DNA of 64,000 nt, taken from the NCBI GenBank assembly GCA_902799245.1, contig CADBZY010000008.1, forward strand, positions 1-64,000, read 5' to 3'. The stretch comes from an uncultured Ruminococcus sp. Lineage in GTDB: Bacteria; Bacillota; Clostridia; Oscillospirales; Acutalibacteraceae. The position numbers were made by a program, and so were the translations under genes. Shown piece after piece: positions 51,925 through 59,875 of the stretch. Numbering within the stretch: position 1 is the first letter of the stretch; each line of letters opens with the position of its first letter. The notes below the pieces were generated by a model that was given only the letters and a program-made list of their open reading frames with translations, made no database searches and was not told the origin of the DNA.

Positions 51925-53142
51925 TTAACTCGCAAACAGACCTCTGAACAGCTCCCCGAATGCCGCCGAGAATGTCACTTTTTCCGAAGCGCGGTCAGAA
52001 CATATGTCGTACTGACCGATTGTTTCTCCGTCCAGAACCAGCCTGACAACGCCTATCGGCTGTCCGACTTCCACCGGCGCGTCAAGCGATTCGGGGAGTT
52101 CCACGACCGCCTTGATCTGCTTGCCCTTGCCCTTTTCGGTGAGCACCTTGCCGGAAATGTCGGCGTAGGCGCCGACGGTCTTTTCTATGCCTCCAATAAC
52201 GGGAATCTCCGGCAGCTCGATCTCCATCTCAGAGACGTCTGTCAGCTCGCACTTGGCAAAGCCGTGATCCAGCAGCTTTCTTGCGTCGGCAAATCGGCTT
52301 TTGCTGTCGGGTGCGCCTAAAATGACGGCAATCATTGTCATGCCGTCCCGCCTTGCCGCCGCTGAAATGCAGCAGCCCGCCTTGCTGGTGGTGCCTGTTT
52401 TTAATCCGATAGCGCCGTTGTAATGCTTGATGAGCTTGTTGGTGTTGGTGAGCTGTAGCTTGCCGTCGCGGAGGGTGTCCATCCATATTCCGGTGTATTC
52501 CAGCACCTTTTCATGCTTGAGCAGTTCTGTCGAAGCTATCGCAATATCTCTCGCAGAGGTGACATGTCCGTCGGCGTCAAGCCCTGTGCAGTTGCAGTAG
52601 AATGTGTCGGTCATTCCTAATTCTTCCGCGCGTGCGTTCATCATGGAGACAAAGGCTTCATTGGATCCGGCTATGTGTTCTCCCAAAGCGACGCAGGCGT
52701 CATTGGCCGAGCCGACAAGCGCCGCCTTGATCAGCTCATGCACCGTCATGGTTTCTCCCGGTTCCAGCCATATCTGCGAACCGCCCATGGAAGCGGCGTA
52801 TTCGCTGCATGTCACGCTTTCCTCCATGTTGATTTTTCCCTCGTCGAGCGTTTCAAAGACCAGCAGCATTGTCATGATTTTGGTGATGGAAGCTTCGGGC
52901 AACTGCTGATTTTCGTTGACCGAATAGATGATTTTGCCTGTTTCGGCGTTCATCAGTACGGCGGCTTTTGCGGTCAGTCCCAGTGAATCCGCCGGCTGCG
53001 TCGGTTCGACCTGTTTGGCTGTCTTATTTTCATCCGGCGCGGCGTATACCATTGACGGTGAACTGAAAAACACCGCCGAAAAGAGTCCCAGCGCCAGCGC
53101 AAAGGCGGTTATTTTTCTGAAATGGATTTTCCTTTTTCTCAT
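51925..53142 (-). CDS. D-alanyl-D-alanine carboxypeptidase (DacF/PBP5-like)
   Basis: About 405 residues from ATG 53142; the frame extends further upstream but the signal peptide starts here (MRKRKIHFRK, cleavage near A34-A35). Peptidase S11 motifs are complete: SITK at 85-88, SAN at 145-147 and KTG at 248-250. A C-terminal beta domain (about 300-400) follows. It trims the terminal D-Ala of peptidoglycan stem peptides outside the membrane. In spore formers such enzymes also shape cortex. AAAGGACAGG lies upstream at a rather long spacing, so start choice is moderately sure. Confidence 0.94.
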   Translation of the reverse strand: MRKRKIHFRKITAFALALGLFSAVFFSSPSMVYAAPDENKTAKQVEPTQPADSLGLTAKAAVLMNAETGKIIYSVNENQQLPEASITKIMTMLLVFETLDEGKINMEESVTCSEYAASMGGSQIWLEPGETMTVHELIKAALVGSANDACVALGEHIAGSNEAFVSMMNARAEELGMTDTFYCNCTGLDADGHVTSARDIAIASTELLKHEKVLEYTGIWMDTLRDGKLQLTNTNKLIKHYNGAIGLKTGTTSKAGCCISAAARRDGMTMIAVILGAPDSKSRFADARKLLDHGFAKCELTDVSEMEIELPEIPVIGGIEKTVGAYADISGKVLTEKGKGKQIKAVVELPESLDAPVEVGQPIGVVRLVLDGETIGQYDICSDRASEKVTFSAAFGELFRGLFAS

Positions 53143-53311
53143 TTGCTTGATACCTGTCCTTTCGATCATTCTTTTTGAATTCTTTATGAAAAATCCTTCA
53201 ACATATTTTATGCACGACAGGTCAATTTTAGACAGGTTCCTTTCAATGAAGAATTGCCAAATATTTCCAATCTCATTTTTAAAACATTTTTTGTATATTT
53301 TTATATTATGG

Positions 53312-53340
53312 TTGCAATTGTGCGAAATGCGGTGTATAAT
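53312..53340 (+). promoter_or_regulatory. Distal candidate promoter of uvrB
   Basis: TTGCAA (53312-53317) and TATAAT (53335-53340), 17-base spacer, about 100 bases before uvrB. Confidence 0.55.
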
Positions 53341-53367
53341 TTTGTGTAGGAGAAAAGGCAAAAAACA

Positions 53368-53396
53368 TTGAATCGAATACCGAAAAGTGATACAAT
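53368..53396 (+). promoter_or_regulatory. Proximal promoter of uvrB
   Basis: TTGAAT (53368-53373) and TACAAT (53391-53396), 17-base spacer, 43 bases before the uvrB ATG. No clear LexA box (GAAC-N4-GTTC) was found around either promoter, although GAATAAGAAC at 53408-53417 has one good half. Confidence 0.6.
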
Positions 53397-53439
53397 AATA
53401 TAGTTACGAATAAGAACAAAAACGGAGGATACAGAAAAT

Positions 53440-55407
53440 ATGGATCAATTCAAGCTCGTTTCGGACTACAAGCCGACAGGCGACCAGCCCGAAGCAATCG
53501 CAAAGCTGGTGGACGGGCTGAAAAAGGGCTATCACGAACAGGCGCTTTTAGGCGTTACCGGAAGCGGAAAGACCTTCACCATGGCGAACGTCATCGCGCA
53601 GATGAACAAACCGACGCTCGTGCTGGCGCACAACAAGGTGCTTGCCGCCCAGCTCTGCAACGAGTTCCGTGAGTTTTTCCCGGAGAATGCGGTGGAATTC
53701 TTTGTCAGCTACTATGACTATTATCAGCCGGAATCCTATATTCCCACAACCGACACGTATATTGAAAAGGATTCTTCCATCAACGACGAGATCGACCGTC
53801 TGCGTCACAGTGCCACTTCCGCACTCTCCGAACGCCGCGATGTCATCATAGTCGCTTCGGTTTCCTGTATTTACAGCATGGGAGACCCTATCGACTACCG
53901 CAACATGGTGCTCTCTCTCCGTCCCGGCATGGAAAAGAGCCGCGACGAGGTGATCAAAAAACTCGCCGAAATCCAGTACAGCCGCAACGACATTGAGTTT
54001 GCCCGCAACACCTTCCGCGTGCGTGGCGATGTGGTGGAGGTGTTCACCTCCTACTCGAAGGAAACCGTTATCCGTATTGAATTCTTCGGGGACGAAATCG
54101 ACCGCATTTCCGAGATTAATTACGTCACCGGCGAACTCAAAGCCGTGCTCAATCACATTGCGATTTATCCGGCATCTCACTATATTGTTCCTGAGGAAAA
54201 AATGGGTAGGGCCATGGACGAAATTCAGGACGAGCTGCGCGAGAGAATTCAGTATTTCAAGCAGAACAACAAGCTGATCGAAGCGCAGCGCATAGAGCAG
54301 CGCGTCAGTTACGATATGGAAATGCTTATGGAGGTAGGATTCTGCCCCGGCATAGAAAACTATTCCCGCGTGCTGTCGGGCAGAGCGCCCGGAACGCCGC
54401 CGTTTACGCTCATCAATTACTTCCCGGACGACTTCCTGCTCTTTGTGGACGAATCGCACGTGAGTATTCCGCAGGTGCGTGCCATGTACGCCGGAGACCA
54501 TGCGCGCAAGAAGAATCTTATTGATTACGGTTTCCGTCTGCCGTCGGCATACGACAACCGCCCGCTGCAATTCGAGGAGTTCTATTCGCTGATCAATCAG
54601 GCGATTTACATCAGCGCCACGCCGGGACCCTTCGAGAGAGAACACGCCGAGCAGATCGTGGAGCAGGTGATCCGTCCGACAGGACTGGTTGACCCGGAGA
54701 TCTCCGTCCGACCGACGGAGGGACAGATCGATGACCTCATTTCGGAAATCAACACCCGTGCCCAGAAGGGTTTCCGCACTCTGGTCACAACCTTAACCAA
54801 AAAGATGGCGGAAGACCTCACGGAGTACATGGAGTCACTCGGAATGCGGGTGCGCTACCTTCACCACGACATCGACACAGTGGAGCGAATGGAAATCATA
54901 CGCGACCTGCGTCTGGGCGAATTTGACACGCTGGTGGGAATCAACCTGCTGCGCGAAGGTCTGGACATTCCCGAAGTGTCGCTTGTGGCGATACTCGACG
55001 CGGACAAGGAAGGCTTCCTCCGAAGCGAGACATCGCTTATTCAGACCATAGGGCGAGCCGCCAGAAATGCCGAGGGACAGGTGATCATGTACGCCGACAG
55101 CGTGACGCCTTCGATGGAACGCGCCATCACCGAGACACAACGCCGCCGCGACATTCAGATGAAGTACAACGAGGAGCATGGCATCATTCCCAAGACCATC
55201 ATCAAAAAGGTCTCCGACGTCATTGAAATCACCCAGCACGACGAGAACGGCAACGTCAAAAAAGGCGGCAAAAAACTTACCAAGTCCGAGCGCGATCACC
55301 TGATCAACGAGCTGACCAAACAGATGAAGCAGGCGGCGAAGCTCCTCGACTTCGAGCAGGCGGCATATCTGCGTGACCGTATCAAGGAATTGCAGGGGAA
55401 ACAGTAG
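53440..55407 (+). CDS. uvrB: UvrABC excinuclease subunit B
   Basis: A 655-residue UvrB, the damage-verifying helicase-like subunit of nucleotide excision repair. Visible: [17 protein letters not shown] (Walker A 38-45), the DNA-gripping beta-hairpin start [15 protein letters not shown] near 94, [11 protein letters not shown] near 335, helicase motifs [14 protein letters not shown] and QTIGRAARN, and the C-terminal UVR motif ([14 protein letters not shown]) that binds UvrC. GGAGG lies before ATG 53440. It heads the group uvrB - AAA ATPase - uvrA. Confidence 0.98.
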   Translation: MDQFKLVSDYKPTGDQPEAIAKLVDGLKKGYHEQALLGVTGSGKTFTMANVIAQMNKPTLVLAHNKVLAAQLCNEFREFFPENAVEFFVSYYDYYQPESYIPTTDTYIEKDSSINDEIDRLRHSATSALSERRDVIIVASVSCIYSMGDPIDYRNMVLSLRPGMEKSRDEVIKKLAEIQYSRNDIEFARNTFRVRGDVVEVFTSYSKETVIRIEFFGDEIDRISEINYVTGELKAVLNHIAIYPASHYIVPEEKMGRAMDEIQDELRERIQYFKQNNKLIEAQRIEQRVSYDMEMLMEVGFCPGIENYSRVLSGRAPGTPPFTLINYFPDDFLLFVDESHVSIPQVRAMYAGDHARKKNLIDYGFRLPSAYDNRPLQFEEFYSLINQAIYISATPGPFEREHAEQIVEQVIRPTGLVDPEISVRPTEGQIDDLISEINTRAQKGFRTLVTTLTKKMAEDLTEYMESLGMRVRYLHHDIDTVERMEIIRDLRLGEFDTLVGINLLREGLDIPEVSLVAILDADKEGFLRSETSLIQTIGRAARNAEGQVIMYADSVTPSMERAITETQRRRDIQMKYNEEHGIIPKTIIKKVSDVIEITQHDENGNVKKGGKKLTKSERDHLINELTKQMKQAAKLLDFEQAAYLRDRIKELQGKQ

Positions 55408-55420
55408 CGCTCCCTGCGGC

Positions 55421-55490
55421 CGCTTAGAGAATAAAGAATAGTGAATAACGAATTAATGAATAATGAACGAGCGCTGCGCGCTGGAATATA
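55421..55490 (+). repeat. Short intergenic repeat after uvrB
   Basis: Directly after uvrB lies an A/T-rich stretch made of GAATAA/GAATAG/GAATAACGAATTAATGAATAATG-type units, then a GCGCTGCGCGC palindrome. A related block (GAATAAAGAATA ... GCGCTGTCGCGC) follows uvrA at 59213-59252, and both run into a GGTG-ATTTATGG start context. It looks like a short dispersed or degraded element; significance unknown. Confidence 0.5.
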
Positions 55491-55500
55491 GGGTGTATTT

Positions 55501-55575
55501 ATGGAGAAGCATGGATTGATAAAGACAGCCGATGAACTGAAAGAGGAATTTCAGCGCAAACATTCCGATAACTGA
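55501..55575 (+). CDS. Possible 24-aa peptide between uvrB and the ATPase gene
   Basis: ATG 55501 has AGGGTG seven bases upstream and opens a 24-codon frame rich in Lys/Glu (MEKHGLIKTADELKEEFQRK). It may be a real microprotein, the remnant of a longer gene, or chance. No family recognised. Confidence 0.25.
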   Translation: MEKHGLIKTADELKEEFQRKHSDN

Positions 55576-55586
55576 CAGGTGACATT

Positions 55587-56333
55587 ATGCCCGCATATAT
55601 CAGATCACTTTATATCAAAGAAAAACCGCCGGAAGAATCCTATCTGTCAGAGCTTCCGGTGGTAAAGAATCTTCTGAAAATGAAAGAACTTCGGTTCACG
55701 TCGGATGTCGTCTTTCTGGTGGGAGAAAACGGTACCGGCAAATCCACCCTTCTGGAGGCAATCGCCGTGTCAATGGGCTTCAATGCGGAAGGCGGCACAC
55801 GCAATTTCCGTTTTTCCACAGTCGATACCCATTCCGAACTGAATGAATATATCACGGTGGTCAAGGGATTCCACCCGAGAGACGGGTTTTTCCTGAGAGC
55901 CGAGAGCTTTTACAATGCCGCATCGTATATTGACAGAATCGACAGCGAATTCTCCTTCGGAGGACCTGTGATCGACAGCTACGGCGGCGTGTCGCTGCAT
56001 GAGCAGTCGCACGGCGAGAGCTTTCTGGCATTGGTGAAGAACCGGTTCGGAGGAAACGGCATTTACCTGCTGGACGAGCCGGAGGCGGCGCTTTCTCCGT
56101 CGCGGCAGATGACGCTTATGGTGCTGATGAATGAGCTGTTGGGAAAGAATTCGCAGTTCGTCATAGCCACTCACTCACCCATGTTGATGACATTCCCCGG
56201 CGCGCAGGTGATGGAACTGACGGAAGATGACATAAAGACGGTTCCGTACGATCAGACCGGACATTTTCAATTGACGAAGCGCTTTTTGAATTATCCCGAA
56301 AAGATGCTGGATGTACTTCTGGGAGAACGATAA
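55587..56333 (+). CDS. AAA-type ATP-binding protein (predicted ATPase, SMC/RecF-like fold)
   Basis: A 248-residue ABC/SMC-like ATPase: [20 protein letters not shown] (Walker A near 45-52), a signature-like [14 protein letters not shown] near 140, Walker [19 protein letters not shown] near 160, and IATHSPMLM (switch His). It resembles the small predicted ATPases of COG3910; role unknown, with no nuclease or reverse transcriptase partner beside it. It starts 11 bases after the small frame at 55501 and ends 49 bases before uvrA, so it may be cotranscribed with the repair genes. Confidence 0.85.
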   Translation: MPAYIRSLYIKEKPPEESYLSELPVVKNLLKMKELRFTSDVVFLVGENGTGKSTLLEAIAVSMGFNAEGGTRNFRFSTVDTHSELNEYITVVKGFHPRDGFFLRAESFYNAASYIDRIDSEFSFGGPVIDSYGGVSLHEQSHGESFLALVKNRFGGNGIYLLDEPEAALSPSRQMTLMVLMNELLGKNSQFVIATHSPMLMTFPGAQVMELTEDDIKTVPYDQTGHFQLTKRFLNYPEKMLDVLLGER

Positions 56334-56382
56334 GTCAGATATTTATTTACAACCGATAAACGCAGGAGGAATATTTTTTAAA

Positions 56383-59220
56383 ATGGCAATGGATAAAATC
56401 ATTGTGAGAGGTGCGCAGGAAAACAACCTCAAAAATATTGATGTGGAATTTCCACGTGACAAAATGGTGGTATTTACGGGGCTTTCCGGTTCGGGCAAAA
56501 GCTCGCTTGCCTTCGATACCATCTTTGCAGAGGGACAGCGACGGTATATGGAGTCGCTCTCGTCCTACGCGCGCATGTTCATGGGGCAGATGAGCAAGCC
56601 GGATGTGGATTCCATCGAGGGTCTTTCTCCCGCTATCTCCATCGACCAGAAAACCACCTCAAAAAATCCCCGTTCCACCGTCGGAACGGTTACGGAAATA
56701 TACGATTATCTCCGTTTGCTTTATGCCCATATCGGCATACCGCATTGTCCGGTCTGCGGGCGCGAGATTCAGCAGCAGACCATCGACCAGATTGTGGACA
56801 AAGTGCTTGGGATGGAACAAGGCACCAAAATTCAGGTTATGGCTCCCATCATCAAGGCAAAGAAGGGAACGCACGCCAAAGAGCTTGACAGCATTCGCAA
56901 ATCCGGCTTTGTGCGCGTGAGGATTGACGGGAACATCTATGACCTTTCCGAGGAAATCAAGCTGGAAAAGAACATCCGCCACAATATCGACGTGGTGGTG
57001 GACCGTTTGGTGATCAAACCGGAAATTCGCAGCCGCCTTGCCGATTCGCTCGAAACGGCTTCAAGGCTGACAGGCGGAATATCTCTGATAAGCATAGTCG
57101 GGGGAGAGGATATACTCTTTTCGCAGAATTACGCCTGTCCGGAGCACGGCATCAGCATGGACGAGCTGACGCCGAGAATGTTCTCCTTCAACAGCCCGCA
57201 GGGCGCGTGCGAACACTGCACGGGTCTTGGCATATTCATGAAGGTCAATCCCGACCTGGTGATTCCCGACCGTTCGGTTTCCATCCGCAAGGGAGCTATT
57301 CACGCTTCCGGCTGGTACACCACTGACGACAGCTCCATCGCTATGATGTATTTCAAGGGCTTGGGGAAGGAGTACGGCTTCACCCTGGACACGCCTATCA
57401 ACAAAATGAGCGACGAAGCGGTGAATGCCATTCTCTATGGCACGGGAGAAAAACAGCTTGCGTTTACCCGTGTCACCTCCATCGGACAAAGCAAGTTCAT
57501 GAGTAAGTTTGAGGGCGTTATCAATAATCTCGAACGCCGTTATTCCGAGACGCAAAGCTCGTGGTCAAGGCAGGACATTGAATCTCTTATGACAGAGGTT
57601 CCCTGCGACTTCTGTCACGGCGACCGATTGAAGCCGGAGATTCTCTCCGTCACCGTCGGCGGCTTGAATATCGCCGAATTCTGTAAGCTGTCTGTGACGG
57701 AAGCGCTGGAATTCCTCGATAAGCTCGAACTGACGGAGCACGAACACTTCATTGCTGACCGTATTTTAAAGGAAGTGCGCCTGCGTCTCGGCTTCCTCCA
57801 TAACGTGGGTCTGGAATACCTTACCCTGTCCCGTTCCTCCGGAACGCTTTCGGGCGGCGAGAGCCAGAGAATCCGCCTTGCGACACAGATCGGCTCCTTC
57901 CTTACGGGAGTTGTCTATATTTTAGACGAGCCGAGCATCGGACTTCACCAACGGGATAACGACAAGCTGCTTGCTACCTTGCTTAAGCTGCGTGATCTGG
58001 GGAATACCCTGATCGTCGTCGAGCATGACGAGGACACCATCCGGGCGGCCGATTATGTGGTGGACATCGGACCCGGCGCGGGAGTGCATGGCGGACAGGT
58101 GGTTTATTCCGGCGATGTGGAAGGACTTATCAAGTGCCAGGACTCCATTACAGGGCAGTATCTCAGCGGCGCGAGGAAAATAGCCGTGCCCGAAAAGCGC
58201 AGACCCGGCAACGGCAATTGGCTGACCGTCAGGGGAGCCGCTGAGAACAATTTGCAGCACATAGACGTTTCTGTTCCGCTCGGCACATTTACCTGCGTCA
58301 CAGGCGTTTCCGGTTCCGGCAAAAGCTCGCTTGTCAATGAGATTATCTACAAGCGTCTTGCCTGCGAACTCAACAGGGCAAAGATTGTATGGGGCAGGCA
58401 TGACGCCATCGAAGGAATGGAATATCTCGATAAGATCGTAGAAATCAGCCAGTCGCCGATAGGAAGAACGCCGCGTTCCAACCCTGCGACATACACCGGC
58501 GTTTTCACCGACATCCGCGACCTGTTTGCCAATTTGCAGGAATCCAAAATCAGGGGCTTTGACGCGGGTCGCTTTTCCTTCAACAAGAAGGGCGGACGCT
58601 GCGAAGCCTGCGAGGGCGACGGCATTATTCAGATTGAAATGCACTTTCTGCCGGATGTGTATGTTCCCTGCGAGGTCTGCAAGGGCAAGCGCTACAACCG
58701 AGAGACACTCGAAGTCAAGTACAAGGGCAAAAGCATTGCCGATGTGCTGGATATGACGGTGGAGGACGGTGTATCCTTCTTTGAAAATCATCCTAAAATC
58801 GTCCGCAAATTGAAAACCCTTTACGATGTTGGATTAGGCTATATCAAAATCGGACAGCCGGCCACCACCCTTTCCGGCGGTGAGGCGCAGCGCGTCAAGC
58901 TGGCCACCGAACTTTCCAAACGTGCGACCGGCAAGACGATATTCGTGCTGGACGAGCCGACGACGGGACTTCATACTGCTGACGTCCACCGTTTGATCGA
59001 AGTGCTGCAAACGCTGGTGGACGGTGGCAACACCGTGCTTGTCATTGAGCATAATCTCGACATCATCAAGACTGCCGACTACATCATCGACCTCGGCCCC
59101 GAAGGAGGCAACCGCGGCGGCACGGTCGTTACCTGCGGCACGCCTGAACAGGTCGCGGAATGTCCTTCCTCCTACACAGGACACTATCTTAAGGCGCTCC
59201 TGCCGTCGCGCAGTGAATAA
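56383..59220 (+). CDS. uvrA: UvrABC excinuclease subunit A
   Basis: A 945-residue UvrA that finds DNA lesions as a dimer and loads UvrB. Two ABC modules: Walker [16 protein letters not shown] (33-40) and [14 protein letters not shown] (about 642), signatures [15 protein letters not shown] and [15 protein letters not shown], and both Walker [10 protein letters not shown] and LDEPTTGLH motifs. Zinc modules with C-P-V-C-G, C-E-H-C-T, C-D-F-C-H-G and C-E-A-C/C-E-V-C are intact. ATG 56383 is chosen because of the GCAGGAGGA site 12 bases upstream and the [14 protein letters not shown] start. Confidence 0.98.
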   Translation: MAMDKIIVRGAQENNLKNIDVEFPRDKMVVFTGLSGSGKSSLAFDTIFAEGQRRYMESLSSYARMFMGQMSKPDVDSIEGLSPAISIDQKTTSKNPRSTVGTVTEIYDYLRLLYAHIGIPHCPVCGREIQQQTIDQIVDKVLGMEQGTKIQVMAPIIKAKKGTHAKELDSIRKSGFVRVRIDGNIYDLSEEIKLEKNIRHNIDVVVDRLVIKPEIRSRLADSLETASRLTGGISLISIVGGEDILFSQNYACPEHGISMDELTPRMFSFNSPQGACEHCTGLGIFMKVNPDLVIPDRSVSIRKGAIHASGWYTTDDSSIAMMYFKGLGKEYGFTLDTPINKMSDEAVNAILYGTGEKQLAFTRVTSIGQSKFMSKFEGVINNLERRYSETQSSWSRQDIESLMTEVPCDFCHGDRLKPEILSVTVGGLNIAEFCKLSVTEALEFLDKLELTEHEHFIADRILKEVRLRLGFLHNVGLEYLTLSRSSGTLSGGESQRIRLATQIGSFLTGVVYILDEPSIGLHQRDNDKLLATLLKLRDLGNTLIVVEHDEDTIRAADYVVDIGPGAGVHGGQVVYSGDVEGLIKCQDSITGQYLSGARKIAVPEKRRPGNGNWLTVRGAAENNLQHIDVSVPLGTFTCVTGVSGSGKSSLVNEIIYKRLACELNRAKIVWGRHDAIEGMEYLDKIVEISQSPIGRTPRSNPATYTGVFTDIRDLFANLQESKIRGFDAGRFSFNKKGGRCEACEGDGIIQIEMHFLPDVYVPCEVCKGKRYNRETLEVKYKGKSIADVLDMTVEDGVSFFENHPKIVRKLKTLYDVGLGYIKIGQPATTLSGGEAQRVKLATELSKRATGKTIFVLDEPTTGLHTADVHRLIEVLQTLVDGGNTVLVIEHNLDIIKTADYIIDLGPEGGNRGGTVVTCGTPEQVAECPSSYTGHYLKALLPSRSE

Positions 59221-59252
59221 AGAATAAAAAAAGGAAGCGCTGTCGCGCCTGA
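59213..59252 (+). repeat. Short intergenic repeat after uvrA
   Basis: Relative of the block after uvrB (55421-55490): GAATAAAGAATA, then GCGCTGTCGCGC, running into the ybaK ribosome binding site. Similarity is by eye and the copy is shorter. Confidence 0.4.
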
Positions 59253-59265
59253 ATGAGGTGAATTT

Positions 59266-59757
59266 ATGGCAAAAAACAAGGAAGTCAAGACCAATGCCAT
59301 GCGGATTCTTGACAGCATGAAAATCAATTATGAGGCTAAGACCTATGAGTGCAAGGATTTTGTGGACGGCGTGCAGATCGCTGATATTTTAGGGCTGCCG
59401 CATGAGATTGTTTACAAAACCCTTGTGGCGCAGGGAGCCAGCAAGCAGTATTATGTGTATGTTATCCCCATCGAAGCTGAGCTTGACCTGAAAAAGGCGG
59501 CTCGGTCGGTGGGAGAAAAATCCGTCGCCATGCTGCACGTCAAGGATATCAACGCCGTGACGGGTTACATCCGCGGGGGCTGCACTGCCGTCGGCATGAA
59601 GAAGCAGTACGTCACGCGCATTGACCGGTCGGCGCAGGTGCTGGAATATATGATCGTCAGCGGCGGCAAATTAGGCGTTCAGCTCAGGCTCTCGCCGGAG
59701 GATTTAAAGAAAGCCTGCGGCGGTGAATACGACGATATCACCAAGACCGACCTTTAG
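59266..59757 (+). CDS. ybaK: Cys-tRNA(Pro)/aminoacyl-tRNA deacylase YbaK/EbsC
   Basis: A 163-residue YbaK-family editing protein that hydrolyses mischarged Cys-tRNA(Pro). Family features: TNAMRILDSMKINYE at the start, the invariant Lys in the IVYKTLVAQG segment (about residue 47), a D-L-K-K-A-A-R helix, and G-x-C-T-A-V-G-MKKQ near 108. GAGGTGAATTT precedes ATG 59266. It follows uvrA by 45 bases and ends at a strong terminator. Confidence 0.95.
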   Translation: MAKNKEVKTNAMRILDSMKINYEAKTYECKDFVDGVQIADILGLPHEIVYKTLVAQGASKQYYVYVIPIEAELDLKKAARSVGEKSVAMLHVKDINAVTGYIRGGCTAVGMKKQYVTRIDRSAQVLEYMIVSGGKLGVQLRLSPEDLKKACGGEYDDITKTDL

Positions 59758-59811
59758 AACACACTCCTAAAGGGATAAGAGAACCCGAAAATTCAATACA
59801 TGCGAAAAAAT

Positions 59812-59848
59812 CCGCGCCGGTTGTTCTGCCAAAAAACAACCGGCGCGG
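59812..59848 (+). terminator. Bidirectional terminator between ybaK and the YidC-sulfatase gene
   Basis: A perfect 14-bp GC-rich stem (59812-59825 with 59835-59848) and a nine-base loop. The minus strand continues ATTTTTTCGC. It closes both convergent genes. Confidence 0.9.
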
Positions 59849-59875
59849 TCAGCTTATTCCGTTGTCTGAAGGGGA

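Noticed and set aside
53395-53420. Possible LexA (SOS) box before uvrB
   Set aside because: Only one half resembles the GAAC-N4-GTTC consensus; no symmetric site could be found.
53548-54645. 365-codon open frame antisense to uvrB
   Set aside because: Shadow of the uvrB codon pattern; no ribosome binding site and no recognisable domain.
57922-58791. 289-codon open frame antisense to uvrA
   Set aside because: uvrA is unambiguous here; the reverse frame has no motif or start signal.
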